Assembly (NCBI GenBank): GCA_031399065.1
Contig: JANNOM010000065.1
Location: 19,916-83,915 of the forward strand
Length of the DNA: 64,000 nt
DNA from: JADCRZ01 sp031399065
Lineage (GTDB): Bacteria > Bacteroidota > Bacteroidia > Chitinophagales > Chitinophagaceae
Direction of reading: 5' to 3'
The position numbers were made by a program, and so were the translations under genes. The notes beneath the pieces were generated by a model. The model ran no database searches and was not told the DNA's origin. It saw only the letters and a list, made by a program, of their open reading frames with translations. Shown in pieces: positions 16,279-25,134 of the stretch (the first letter of the stretch is position 1; each line of letters opens with the position of its first letter).

Positions 16279-18111
16279 ATGAAACTAAAATTATTATCGT
16301 GCTCGTTACTATTGCTGGTTTGGTACAGCAGCTACAGCCAGAAAAAGAATATTTTACCATTCGATTTGTCTGTATTAAAACCTGTTGATGTATTTCCCTC
16401 TGATGCGGTGAATGATTATACTTTTATTGACGGAAACAAAGGTAAGCAGGCGAGTATCTTTACGGCAAAAAGGAAGCTGAATAGTGCTCCGCTTTTTACA
16501 GCTGAAATTTATTCTTCAACATCCAGCCATTATGGTATTCAATCTTCCTGGAAGAATAGTATACCCGTAAAAAAAGGCGACATAATGCTGGCCAGGTTAT
16601 CCGTGAGATCTTTATACGCAAAGCAGGAATCCGGCGAAGCAGTGTTGAATTTTTTTATTCAGCAGTCAAAACCTCCCTACGAGAAAAGCGTAATCATTGA
16701 ATTAAGTGTAGGGCCTGATTGGAAAACGTTCGATGTTCCCTTTAAGGCTGCCAGTGATATGCTGGCGGGTGAAGCAGCCGTTTGTATTTCATACGGTGCC
16801 CTGGCTCAAAAAGTTGAAATTACAGATATACAGGTACTGAATTTTGAGAAAAAGATTACGCTTGATAAAATACCCACCACCAAATTTACGTACACTGGCA
16901 GAGAAGCAAATGCTGAATGGCGTGTGAAGGCAATAAGGCGAATAGAAGAAATTCGTACTGCTCCTTTACATATTCAGGTGAAAGATGTAAATGGCAGCCC
17001 TGTAAAAGAAGCTAGCATTATCGCACGTTTGGTTGATCCGGAATTTATTTTTGGTACGGCAGCCAGCGTGAATTATATGTATAAGGAAGATAAAGTATCA
17101 GAAGTATACAAGTCAAAGCTAAAAGCACTTTTTAATGCGGCCACCATTGATAATAACCTTAAGTGGCCAAGCTGGAGAAATGCAGTTAAACGGGAGCAAA
17201 CTGCCATCGCTATAAAATGGATGGAAGATAATAAGATCAGGTTGAGAGGTCATAATTTAGTATGGCCAGGCAAAAAATTTACCCCTTCCTTTTTCAGTGA
17301 CCAGCCTGATTTTGGTCCTGGTTTTGCCGACTCCGTTAAGTATCACATAAAAGAAATTACAACATTCACTAAGGGCAAAGTATATGGTTGGGATGTAATC
17401 AATGAATTAATGCATGAGAAAGATTATTTTGCGGTAATGCCCCGTACAGAAGCCATAGAATGGTTTAAAATTGCCAAGCGTACCGATCCCGGGGCTGAAT
17501 TATTTATTAATGAATACGGTATGCTTAACAGTGTAGCAAGCCCTGAAAATATTGCCGGCTATCTAGCATTGATAAAAGAACTAATAAACGGGGGAGCACC
17601 CATTGAGGCTATCGGGGTACAGGGGCATGTCGGGCGTCAACCCAGAAGTCCGGTACAGGTAATTACCGATTTGGATCTGTTTAATGCATTGGGATTGCCA
17701 GTGCAGATTACAGAATTCGATGTAAATACACCCGATGAGGAACTTCAGGCTGATTATACCAGGGATTTTCTGATTGCCTGCTACAGCCATCCCATAGTAA
17801 CCGGCTTTACCATGTGGGGGTTCTGGGAATCTGCCCATTGGAAGCCAGATGCAGCCATGTATCATAAAGACTGGACTCCAAAACCCAATGCTGCTATATG
17901 GAATCAGCTGGTTTTGAAAGAATGGAGAACAACGATCAATAAAGTCAGTGACAATGACGGAAACATCAGCGATCGTGGTCATTTTGGCCTTTATGAAATC
18001 ACGGCAACAAAAGCTGGTAAGTCGGTTACAGTACCTTATCGCTTAACCAAAACTTCGGCACCTGCCCAGGTGAAGTTAAACATCGGGATCAATGATGTTG
18101 AGAAAAAATGA
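16279..18111 (+). CDS. GH10 endo-beta-1,4-xylanase-type glycoside hydrolase
   Basis: A 610-residue secreted enzyme. The open frame begins at 16192, but the ATG at 16279 gives a clean signal peptide (MKLKLLSCSLLLLVWYSSYSQ). Residues about 25-220 form a beta-sandwich-like N-terminal part of carbohydrate-binding type. The GH10 barrel follows: RGHNLVWPG, the acid/base Glu in GWDVINELMHE, FINEYGMLNS, EAIGVQGHVG and the nucleophile Glu in QITEFDVNTP, then MWGFWESAHW. A short beta domain ends the protein. GH10 enzymes cleave xylan backbones. No SusC/D pair is adjacent. Confidence 0.93.
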   Translation: MKLKLLSCSLLLLVWYSSYSQKKNILPFDLSVLKPVDVFPSDAVNDYTFIDGNKGKQASIFTAKRKLNSAPLFTAEIYSSTSSHYGIQSSWKNSIPVKKGDIMLARLSVRSLYAKQESGEAVLNFFIQQSKPPYEKSVIIELSVGPDWKTFDVPFKAASDMLAGEAAVCISYGALAQKVEITDIQVLNFEKKITLDKIPTTKFTYTGREANAEWRVKAIRRIEEIRTAPLHIQVKDVNGSPVKEASIIARLVDPEFIFGTAASVNYMYKEDKVSEVYKSKLKALFNAATIDNNLKWPSWRNAVKREQTAIAIKWMEDNKIRLRGHNLVWPGKKFTPSFFSDQPDFGPGFADSVKYHIKEITTFTKGKVYGWDVINELMHEKDYFAVMPRTEAIEWFKIAKRTDPGAELFINEYGMLNSVASPENIAGYLALIKELINGGAPIEAIGVQGHVGRQPRSPVQVITDLDLFNALGLPVQITEFDVNTPDEELQADYTRDFLIACYSHPIVTGFTMWGFWESAHWKPDAAMYHKDWTPKPNAAIWNQLVLKEWRTTINKVSDNDGNISDRGHFGLYEITATKAGKSVTVPYRLTKTSAPAQVKLNIGINDVEKK

Positions 18112-18151
18112 CGTTTAAAATGAGGCTTCGTGAAATGACGATTTCGTACCA

Positions 18152-18475
18152 TCACGCACCTTTTTTAACAGCCGCATCCTTATGTGCCTGTTCCAATGCA
18201 TCCAGCATCAATGACTGTTCTATGTTTTTCAATACAAACGTAGTCCATCCCTGTAAGCCCCATTTATTGTCAACCGGGTAAATGTCAACCGGCTGGATGG
18301 AGCAGTAGACAGGCTGATCTTGTGGCGAAAGTTTCAGATTGGCCGTTTCACTTTCTTCATGCAGCGTAGCAAATATCCTTCGCTTTACCACCTTGAACGC
18401 CCTTCGGTCAAAGTGGGCAGCTTCTTCCGTTCCCGGAAAGGAAAGTGCTAATTTTTTGAAGTGTTCTGTAGTCAT
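18152..18475 (-). CDS. MmcQ/YjbR family DNA-binding protein
   Basis: A 107-residue protein with the YjbR fold signature: KLALSFPGTEEAAHFDRRAFKVVKRRIFATLHE near the start, then KLSPQDQ and KWGLQGWTTF. The ATG at 18473-18475 (MTTEHFKKLAL) fits the family; the frame extends upstream to 18520 without support. YjbR-like proteins bind DNA but their physiological role is unclear. It is convergent with the GH10 gene. Confidence 0.85.
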   Translation of the reverse strand: MTTEHFKKLALSFPGTEEAAHFDRRAFKVVKRRIFATLHEESETANLKLSPQDQPVYCSIQPVDIYPVDNKWGLQGWTTFVLKNIEQSLMLDALEQAHKDAAVKKGA

Positions 18476-18530
18476 CTGGCATGTGTATTTCTGTGATGAT
18501 AATATAACCCCGCTAATCAATCATCCACCA

Positions 18531-19388
18531 TTACTCCCCCGCCTCTATATCCTCCGGCTCCGCCGTTTGCAGGGTATGCAGCATTTCCGGTTCGGAGATA
18601 TTGCCTCCGTCTATTTCTACCTGGGACGAAACGAAGCGAATATGCAGGTTAAGGATGTTCGAATAGGCTATGCTGAGCAGTCCCTCCGGCAAAATGAGCA
18701 GCTCTTCTCCTTCTTTCAGTTCGAGCGGCCCGGGATCAACCCGCCGGGTGATTAGTTTTTTAGTGGTGTTGCTCAGGATGATAAAATCAAGGCTTCCATC
18801 CTTCAGCACGAAATCCTGCAGTACGCCGGTGTACATGATGGCCGTGTCTCTAACGTCTACCAGCACATCGGCATATACCAGGGGTATCTCGTTACCCAGG
18901 TAATTGTAGCGACTGCTGTATTCGTTTGCCCTGAAATAGTACCACCAGTTATTGAAATAGCTGAGCCCTGGAGCGGGCTTTTGGTTTTTGCGGAAACGTT
19001 GCAGCCACCTGCTCATACGAAATTTCCGGTAGGTGGCTATTGTTCTTGCTATGTACCCTGCCAATGCGCAACCGGCACATAACCAGAATATATAGCGGGC
19101 AAAACCGGTAAAATAGACTTCATATTTCCCCTCATACTGTTGTATCGTTTTGAGATTAACAGAACCGGATAAGAATTGGATCAGAAATGCATAATCTATA
19201 TCCAGGTGTAAGAAACCAATAACGGTTGCGTGCAGGAAGAGCGACAGTACGGCAGACAGCAACAGGTATTCAAGTACTGTAAGCCGCGGAATGCCCCTTG
19301 CATGTGTGCCCTTGCCGAAAAAGTAAAGTAGTACCAGGGGAGGAATCAATAGAATGGCTAACAGAATCGCTCCGATTGCTAAATTCAA
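18531..19388 (-). CDS. Membrane protein of unknown function with C-terminal cytoplasmic domain
   Basis: A 285-residue product with three hydrophobic segments (about residues 4-24, 38-65 and 98-116). A soluble C-terminal domain of about 130 residues follows, containing strands like PLVYADVLVDVRDTAIMYTGVLQDFVLKDGSLDFIIL that recall PRC-barrel or DUF6338-type proteins. The frame opens with TTG at 19388; no early ATG exists, so the exact start is uncertain. I do not recognise a function. The 69-codon gene at 19410 lies just upstream on the same strand. Confidence 0.6.
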   Translation of the reverse strand: MNLAIGAILLAILLIPPLVLLYFFGKGTHARGIPRLTVLEYLLLSAVLSLFLHATVIGFLHLDIDYAFLIQFLSGSVNLKTIQQYEGKYEVYFTGFARYIFWLCAGCALAGYIARTIATYRKFRMSRWLQRFRKNQKPAPGLSYFNNWWYYFRANEYSSRYNYLGNEIPLVYADVLVDVRDTAIMYTGVLQDFVLKDGSLDFIILSNTTKKLITRRVDPGPLELKEGEELLILPEGLLSIAYSNILNLHIRFVSSQVEIDGGNISEPEMLHTLQTAEPEDIEAGE

Positions 19389-19409
19389 AACAAAAAATAT
19401 AAGTGATGA

Positions 19410-19619
19410 TTATTTCGCGACCGCTAAGGCAGTTTTGAAACTTTCCATTGTTGGGCCGAAACGAAAATAAAAACGCCGTCCACCTTTTAGCTTCACTTCA
19501 ATTCGTCCTTCGCGCATTTCACTGGGCTGAAGATTGGACAACCGGTGAGAAATATGGTCTGTGAGCACCTTATTGGTAAGGATAGCTTCACCTGCTTTGG
19601 AAAATTCGATATTACCCAT
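19410..19619 (-). CDS. Small hypothetical protein
   Basis: A 69-residue frame beginning with ATG at 19617-19619. The sequence is charged, with a central strand EGRIEVKLKGGRRFYFRFG, and looks like a small folded domain. I do not recognise the family. It lies 21 bases upstream of the membrane protein on the same strand and is probably co-transcribed with it. Confidence 0.55.
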   Translation of the reverse strand: MGNIEFSKAGEAILTNKVLTDHISHRLSNLQPSEMREGRIEVKLKGGRRFYFRFGPTMESFKTALAVAK

Positions 19620-19717
19620 GTCAAAACGATTTACTGCTGTGACAAATATACACTTTTTCCAGGAAAAACCAGCCCTTGCCTGGCTTTAATCGCGCCTGTA
19701 CAATGCGTAATCGTTCC

Positions 19718-19725
19718 TATCTTTG
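19718..19725 (+). promoter_or_regulatory. Candidate -7 box for the prohibitin-type gene
   Basis: TATCTTTG matches TAnnTTTG and lies 20 bases before the ATG at 19746, implying a very short leader. Confidence 0.5.
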
Positions 19726-19745
19726 TTGTCTCTAAATTAGAAACC

Positions 19746-20654
19746 ATGGCACTCCTTATTTTCGGTCTCCTTATTCTGTTATCTGCAAAATTCATTACCA
19801 GTAGCGATTACCGGCTGCGTAAGTTTACCGGTCCGCTGATTGGTATTGGTGCAGTAATCGCAGTGATTGGTGCGCTATCATCCGCCGTTATACAGATAGG
19901 TGTAGGACAGGTGGGCGTTAAAAAATTATTCGGCAAAGTGCAGCCACAGGTACTGGGCAGCGGACTGCATTTTATCAACCCCCTGATGGACATCGAAAAA
20001 CTGGATGTGAAAACACAGAATTATACCATGAGCGGTGTGCACGATGAAGGGATGAAAGCAGGGGATGATGCCATACGCGTATTGACAGCCGACGGACTGG
20101 AAGTGACGATCGACCTGTCCGTGCTTTATCGGATAATCACTACCGATGCACCCATGTTGTTACAGGAAACCGGTGCCGATTATGAAAATAAAATCGTACG
20201 CCCGATCACCCGCACCCGCATCCGGGACAACGCCGTTTATTATGATGCCGTGGCACTTTACTCCACCCGGAGAGATGAATTTCAGCAGCGGATCTTTAAA
20301 AATATAGAAGCGGACTTTCGGAAACGGGGGCTTCTTCTGGAGAACCTGCTGGTACGTAATATTACCTTACCACAATCCGTAAGAGCGACCATCGAGCAAA
20401 AGATCAATGCCGAACAGGATGCCCAAAAGATGCAGTTCGTTTTGCAAAAAGAAAAGCAGGAAGCGGAACGCAAACGGGTGGAGGCACAAGGCATCTCCGA
20501 CTACCAGCGCATCATCAGCGAGAGCCTTACCGACCGGCAGCTTCAGTATGAAAGCATCAAAGCCCAGCTCGAAATCGCAAAATCCGCCAATGCCAAAGTA
20601 ATTATTATGGGCAAAGGAAATACACCGGTAATCCTGGACAGCAAAACTCCTTAA
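19746..20654 (+). CDS. Prohibitin/SPFH-domain membrane protein
   Basis: A 302-residue protein. Two hydrophobic stretches at residues 2-15 and 27-48 anchor it. The SPFH domain follows (GQVGVKKLFGKVQPQVLGSGLHFINPL, VLTADGLEVTIDLSVLYRI), and then a long charged coiled coil (EQKINAEQDAQKMQFVLQKEKQEAERKRVEAQG). Prohibitins form large membrane rings that often accompany the FtsH protease. The ATG at 19746 is chosen because the frame upstream (to 19545) reads through the promoter-like box. Confidence 0.9.
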   Translation: MALLIFGLLILLSAKFITSSDYRLRKFTGPLIGIGAVIAVIGALSSAVIQIGVGQVGVKKLFGKVQPQVLGSGLHFINPLMDIEKLDVKTQNYTMSGVHDEGMKAGDDAIRVLTADGLEVTIDLSVLYRIITTDAPMLLQETGADYENKIVRPITRTRIRDNAVYYDAVALYSTRRDEFQQRIFKNIEADFRKRGLLLENLLVRNITLPQSVRATIEQKINAEQDAQKMQFVLQKEKQEAERKRVEAQGISDYQRIISESLTDRQLQYESIKAQLEIAKSANAKVIIMGKGNTPVILDSKTP

Positions 20655-20801
20655 AGACCTTAATTGCGGCTGGCCACAGCCTGTACCAGGTTGCCGCATC
20701 AGTAAATACAGTAGCGGCCATAGGGCTAAAATATCAGATGGAGGAAGGATACCCATTATGAAATAATTTTTAAGATCATGTAGTATAGTAATCCCGTAAA
20801 C

Positions 20802-23363
20802 ATGAAAAAAACAGGCATCTTCTTTCTGCTAACGATTGTTCTCCATGCAAATAGCGCTATAGCGCAGGTTCAAATACCGGGACTTAAACTTTGGTACAAC
20901 AAACCCGCTAAAGCCTGGGAAGAAGCTTTGCCACTGGGAAATGGAAAAATGGGGGCCATGGTGTTTGGTAAGGTGAAAGAAGAACGTTACCAGCTTAATG
21001 ATAATACGCTATGGTCTGGTTTTCCCGATGCGGGTAACAATCCCGGTGCCCCGGAGATACTGCCGCAGGTAAGGCAGGCGGTATTCGAAGGTGACTATAG
21101 TAAGGCCGCCGCACTATGGGAAAAAATGCAGGGACCCTATTCCGCCCGGTATCTCCCCATGGGAGATCTGCTGCTCGCCTTCCCAACAGAAGATAATGCG
21201 GTAACGAATTATTACCGCGATCTCGATCTTGATAATGCCATCGCTACCGTTCGTTATACGAATGGCGGTGTGCAATACAAGCGGGAGGCTTTTACCAGTT
21301 TCCCTGATAAGGCGCTGATCGTAAGACTGACGGCTAACAGAACAAGGTCGATCAGTTTTACAGCAACACTTACCAGCCAATTGAAGTTTACTGTAAAAGC
21401 CGCTGCCAACAATCGGCTAATTTTAACCGGTAAGGCCCCGAAGTTTGTAGGCACCCGCGATACGGAACCAAAGACCGTATATGACGAAAATGATAACGGC
21501 GAAGGGATGAACTTCGAAGTGCATCTCCATATTAAAACGGAAGGCGGTACGGTGAAACAATCGGGAAACCGGCTTATAGTTTCAAACGCCGATGCTGTCA
21601 CAGTTTATCTCACCGATGCTACCAGCTTTAACGGCTTCGATAAATCGCCTGGTAAAAAAGGGAAGGATCCCGGTTTAGAAGCAAATAGCCATCTTAAAAA
21701 TGTGATGCTGTTATACTACACGCAGTTGAAGCAACGGCATATCAGCGATCACCAGTCTCTATTTCACCGCGTAAAGCTTGACTTGGGCATGAATGCGGAA
21801 GCGTTGAAATTGCCTGTCGATGAAAGGCTGCTGCGCTTTGCGGGCACCAAAAATGATAACCACCTTCAAACCCTGTATTACCAGTATGGCCGTTATCTGC
21901 TGATCGCCAGTTCGCGCCCCGGATCGAGACCGGCCAACCTGCAGGGCATCTGGAACGACCTGGTGCAGCCGCCCTGGGGTAGTAACTATACCACCAATAT
22001 CAATACGGAAATGAATTACTGGCTGGCCGAGAATACCAACCTTTCCGAATGTCACGAGCCCTTGTTTGATTTTATAAAAGAACTATCTGTGAACGGTGCC
22101 GTTACAGCCAGCGTGAATTATAATATACCCGAAGGCTGGACAACGCATCACAACTCCGACTTATGGGCCAAGACCTCCCCGCCCGGTGGTTATGATCTGG
22201 ACCCGAAAAGCAACCCGCGCTGGAGTTGCTGGCCTATGGCCGGTGTATGGCTCAGCACTCATTTATGGGAGCATTACCTGTTTACCGGCGATCAAAAGTT
22301 TTTGCAGGAAAAAGCGTACCCGCTCATGAAAGGTGCCGCGCAGTTCATGCTCCACTGGCTCGTGAAGGATAGTGTAAGCGGTTACCTCGTCACCAATCCC
22401 TCCACTTCGCCAGAGAATACGTTCAAAATAAAAGGCAGGTCGTACGAAGTGTCCCTGGGCAGTACCATGGATATGTCTTTATTGCGCCAGTTGTTTACCG
22501 CAGTCATTACAACCAGTGAGATATTAAGAACGGATACCGGTTTCAGGAAGCAGGTGGAGCAGGCAAGGGAGCGGCTCTATCCGTTTCATATCGGGCAGTA
22601 CGGACAATTGCAGGAATGGTATGGTGACTGGGATGATCCCAACGACAAACACCGTCATTTATCGCATTTATTTGGCCTGTATCCCGGCCGCCAGATCACT
22701 ATGCAGCAAACCCCCGAACTGGCAGCGGCCGCCAAACAATCGCTTATTCACCGTGGCGATGTGAGCACAGGCTGGTCCATGGCCTGGAAGATTAACTGGT
22801 GGGCCCGGTTACAGGATGGTGAACAGTCTTATAAAATATTGAGTGATGCTTTTGCTTATATAGATCCGTTCAAGGAAAAAGGACAGATGACGGGGGGCGG
22901 TACCTATCCCAATCTCTTTGATGCGCATCCGCCCTTCCAGATCGATGGCAACTTTGGAGCTACGGCAGGCATTACGGAAATGCTGTTGCAAAGCCATGAT
23001 GGTTACCTGAGCCTGCTGCCCGCATTACCCACCGCCTGGCCAAACGGCAGCGTAAAAGGCATTAAAGCAAGGGGCAATTTTTCGGTGAATATGGAATGGA
23101 AAAACAGCCAGCTTACAAAGGCGGTTATTTATTCAGGTCTGGGGGGAAACTGCAGCCTCCGTACTTTACAAAAAGTAAGGATAATGGAACTACCTTCAGT
23201 ACCAACACCAGGCAAATACCTGAACGGATTACTGGCCGTTTATTGGCGTCCCGTTTACCAAAACAATTCAAAGACACCGTTACAGCAAATAGATACACGA
23301 AAAGGCTATATTATTAATTTCAAAACGGAAAAAGGGAAAACATATACCGTAGTTCCAATATAA
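20802..23363 (+). CDS. GH95 family alpha-L-fucosidase/galactosidase
   Basis: An 853-residue secreted glycosidase with a signal peptide ending in IAQ. The N-terminal beta-sandwich begins LKLWYNKPAKAWEEALPLGNGKMGAMVFG and YQLNDNTLWSG, the diagnostic opening of GH95. The (alpha/alpha)6 barrel includes NLQGIWNDLVQPPWGSNYTTNIN and TEMNYWLAENTNLSECHEPL, and the region around HHNSDLW holds the residues of the catalytic pocket. Enzymes of this family are inverting and release alpha-1,2-linked L-fucose or L-galactose from glycans. No transporter pair is adjacent. Confidence 0.93.
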   Translation: MKKTGIFFLLTIVLHANSAIAQVQIPGLKLWYNKPAKAWEEALPLGNGKMGAMVFGKVKEERYQLNDNTLWSGFPDAGNNPGAPEILPQVRQAVFEGDYSKAAALWEKMQGPYSARYLPMGDLLLAFPTEDNAVTNYYRDLDLDNAIATVRYTNGGVQYKREAFTSFPDKALIVRLTANRTRSISFTATLTSQLKFTVKAAANNRLILTGKAPKFVGTRDTEPKTVYDENDNGEGMNFEVHLHIKTEGGTVKQSGNRLIVSNADAVTVYLTDATSFNGFDKSPGKKGKDPGLEANSHLKNVMLLYYTQLKQRHISDHQSLFHRVKLDLGMNAEALKLPVDERLLRFAGTKNDNHLQTLYYQYGRYLLIASSRPGSRPANLQGIWNDLVQPPWGSNYTTNINTEMNYWLAENTNLSECHEPLFDFIKELSVNGAVTASVNYNIPEGWTTHHNSDLWAKTSPPGGYDLDPKSNPRWSCWPMAGVWLSTHLWEHYLFTGDQKFLQEKAYPLMKGAAQFMLHWLVKDSVSGYLVTNPSTSPENTFKIKGRSYEVSLGSTMDMSLLRQLFTAVITTSEILRTDTGFRKQVEQARERLYPFHIGQYGQLQEWYGDWDDPNDKHRHLSHLFGLYPGRQITMQQTPELAAAAKQSLIHRGDVSTGWSMAWKINWWARLQDGEQSYKILSDAFAYIDPFKEKGQMTGGGTYPNLFDAHPPFQIDGNFGATAGITEMLLQSHDGYLSLLPALPTAWPNGSVKGIKARGNFSVNMEWKNSQLTKAVIYSGLGGNCSLRTLQKVRIMELPSVPTPGKYLNGLLAVYWRPVYQNNSKTPLQQIDTRKGYIINFKTEKGKTYTVVPI

Positions 23364-23420
23364 GATCATCCTTTTTTTTGTTTTAAATGCTGTTGACATA
23401 GGGCTGTCACTCCCCCATTT

Positions 23421-23428
23421 TAGCTTTG
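23421..23428 (+). promoter_or_regulatory. Candidate -7 box for the dinB-type gene
   Basis: TAGCTTTG matches TAnnTTTG 25 bases before the ATG. TTGACA begins at 23393, slightly farther upstream than usual. Confidence 0.5.
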
Positions 23429-23453
23429 AGATATCAAACAAAAACAAACTAAA

Positions 23454-23939
23454 ATGGAAACAACAATCACACAACCGATTCTTTCGCAGGCCGAACTTTT
23501 AAGGAACTGGCAGGGCCATCGAAAACTGACCAGGCGCGTTATTGAAGCATTCCCCGAAAAGGAATTATTCGAATTTTCAGTAGGTAATATGCGGCCGTTT
23601 GCCGGACTGGTAAAGGAACTGCTGGCAATAGCCATACCTGGACTTCAGGAAATATTGACTGGTAAAAATAAACCATTCGATGATAAAAAAGATAACCTGA
23701 ACACTAAGGCATCATTACTTGAAGCCTGGGACCACGCGACAGAGCAAATCGACATCTATTGGCAACAAATACAGCCGGAGCGGTTCAGGGAAGAGGTTAA
23801 CCTTTTTGGCCAGTATAAATTTCCCGCTATCGATAATATTTTCTATTTTATGGATAATGAAATACATCATCGCGGGCAAGGGTTTGTATACCTGCGTGCC
23901 CTGGGTATTGAACCACCACATTTCTGGGAACGTTATTAA
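23454..23939 (+). CDS. DinB family (four-helix, putative metal-binding) protein
   Basis: A 161-residue helical bundle protein. The start (ELLRNWQGHRKLTRRVIEAFPEKELFEFSV) and the C-terminal FMDNEIHHRGQGFVYLRALGIEPPHFWERY are typical of DinB/YfiT-like proteins, whose three histidines bind a metal. Family members include thiol transferases, but the substrate cannot be read here. It is convergent with the WYL regulator, sharing a strong terminator. Confidence 0.88.
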   Translation: METTITQPILSQAELLRNWQGHRKLTRRVIEAFPEKELFEFSVGNMRPFAGLVKELLAIAIPGLQEILTGKNKPFDDKKDNLNTKASLLEAWDHATEQIDIYWQQIQPERFREEVNLFGQYKFPAIDNIFYFMDNEIHHRGQGFVYLRALGIEPPHFWERY

Positions 23940-23950
23940 TACATGAGAGT

Positions 23951-24003
23951 TAAAAATACCTACCGGCACAAAGAGTTTCCCGCTGCCGGTAGGTTTCTTT
24001 TAT
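23951..24003. terminator. Strong bidirectional terminator
   Basis: An 11-bp perfect stem, ACCTACCGGCA (23958-23968) with TGCCGGTAGGT (23984-23994). It is followed by TTCTTTT on the plus strand and, on the minus strand, by ATTTTTA. It serves the dinB-type gene and the convergent WYL regulator, whose last codons overlap the plus-strand T tract. Confidence 0.85.
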
Positions 24004-24956
24004 AGTCTGGCTTTAATATTATTTAATAATTCCCTGACGGATTCTTTTAGGCTTTCTGGTTCGAGTATTTCCGCGTAATCGCCAAACATAACGTACCATC
24101 TTGAAAAATATTTATCTTCTGCACAGTTCATAAAAACCATCTCCACTTTATCACCCCTATCTTCTTCGGAAACGAAGCCATAATTATGCCTGCTTGTTCT
24201 GATGTACTTCGCTGTATTTTTATCCATCAGTATCCTGATGATATTTTTCTCCTGACCCTCTTTTTCTTTAAGGTAATAATCGAGGCGTTGGTGCTGAACG
24301 GCGAAAGGGGTATTGGAAGGAAATAAAGCGTTAATACGGTCCGACCGAAACCGGCGGTAATCTTTTCGTAGCTGGCAATAAGCCACTACGTACCAGTAAT
24401 TGTTCTCATGGAACATACCGATCGGTTCTATCACCCGTTCAGTAGCCCAATCAGATTCAAAAGACTGGTACATCATTTTTACCTGCTGTTTGTTCGCTAT
24501 CCCCGACATTAATATTTCCAGTGCGTTTGAAATGCTGTCTTTAAAAATGGTATGCGAAGAAAGAACCATCATACTTTTATCGAGCGAATCATACATCTCC
24601 TTCTCCGACCAGCGCAACACGGATTTTATTTTGAACATCGCCGCCTGGAAATGGGCACTCATCGATTTATCTGTAAACTGCTGCATCAGCTTTTCCGCTG
24701 CAATAAAACTGGTGGCTTCCTCCCTGGTAAACATGATGGGCGGCAGCCTGTAACCTTCCTGGATAGAATAACCAACCCCCGCTTCTGAAGCAATGGGCAC
24801 ACCGGACGATTCAAGTGTTTTTACATCCCGGTAAATAGTTCGCAGGCTTACCTGGAACCTGTCGGCCAATTCCTGGGCTTTAATTATTTTCTTCGACTGA
24901 AGCTGAATAAGGATGGCAACTATTCTGTCGAAACGCTTGGGATTATCGTCTGTCAT
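24000..24956 (-). CDS. WYL-domain transcriptional regulator (YafY type)
   Basis: A 318-residue regulator. The N-terminal HTH_11-type helix-turn-helix reads RFDRIVAILIQLQSKKIIKAQELADRFQVSLRTIYRDVKTLESSGVPI. The linker GYSIQEGYRLPPIMFTREEA and the WYL domain (residues about 150-235, NYWYVVAYCQLRKDYRRFRSDRI) follow. WYL domains bind ligands such as nucleic acid fragments or small molecules; the ligand is unknown. It is divergent from the Omp85-type gene. Confidence 0.88.
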   Translation of the reverse strand: MTDDNPKRFDRIVAILIQLQSKKIIKAQELADRFQVSLRTIYRDVKTLESSGVPIASEAGVGYSIQEGYRLPPIMFTREEATSFIAAEKLMQQFTDKSMSAHFQAAMFKIKSVLRWSEKEMYDSLDKSMMVLSSHTIFKDSISNALEILMSGIANKQQVKMMYQSFESDWATERVIEPIGMFHENNYWYVVAYCQLRKDYRRFRSDRINALFPSNTPFAVQHQRLDYYLKEKEGQEKNIIRILMDKNTAKYIRTSRHNYGFVSEEDRGDKVEMVFMNCAEDKYFSRWYVMFGDYAEILEPESLKESVRELLNNIKARL

Positions 24957-25110
24957 GCCACAAATTACAAAAACAATATTTCTAATTCCTTAACTCCGTT
25001 AATGGAGCATAGGCAAAAATCACCGGTAACTATAAGGAAAGGAAATGCTAACGAGTTCCTACAAACAGTCGAGGTTATCAGTTCAGTCAGGTAAAACCAA
25101 GCTTATTCCC

Positions 25111-25118
25111 TATTTTTG
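25111..25118 (+). promoter_or_regulatory. Candidate -7 box for the Omp85-type gene
   Basis: TATTTTTG matches TAnnTTTG and ends 16 bases before the ATG at 25135. Confidence 0.4.
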
Positions 25119-25134
25119 ATTTCTGAAAACCAGC

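Noticed and set aside
18339..18755. 138-codon plus-strand frame
   Set aside because: It spans the ends of two minus-strand genes (MmcQ-type and membrane protein) and reads as their antisense.
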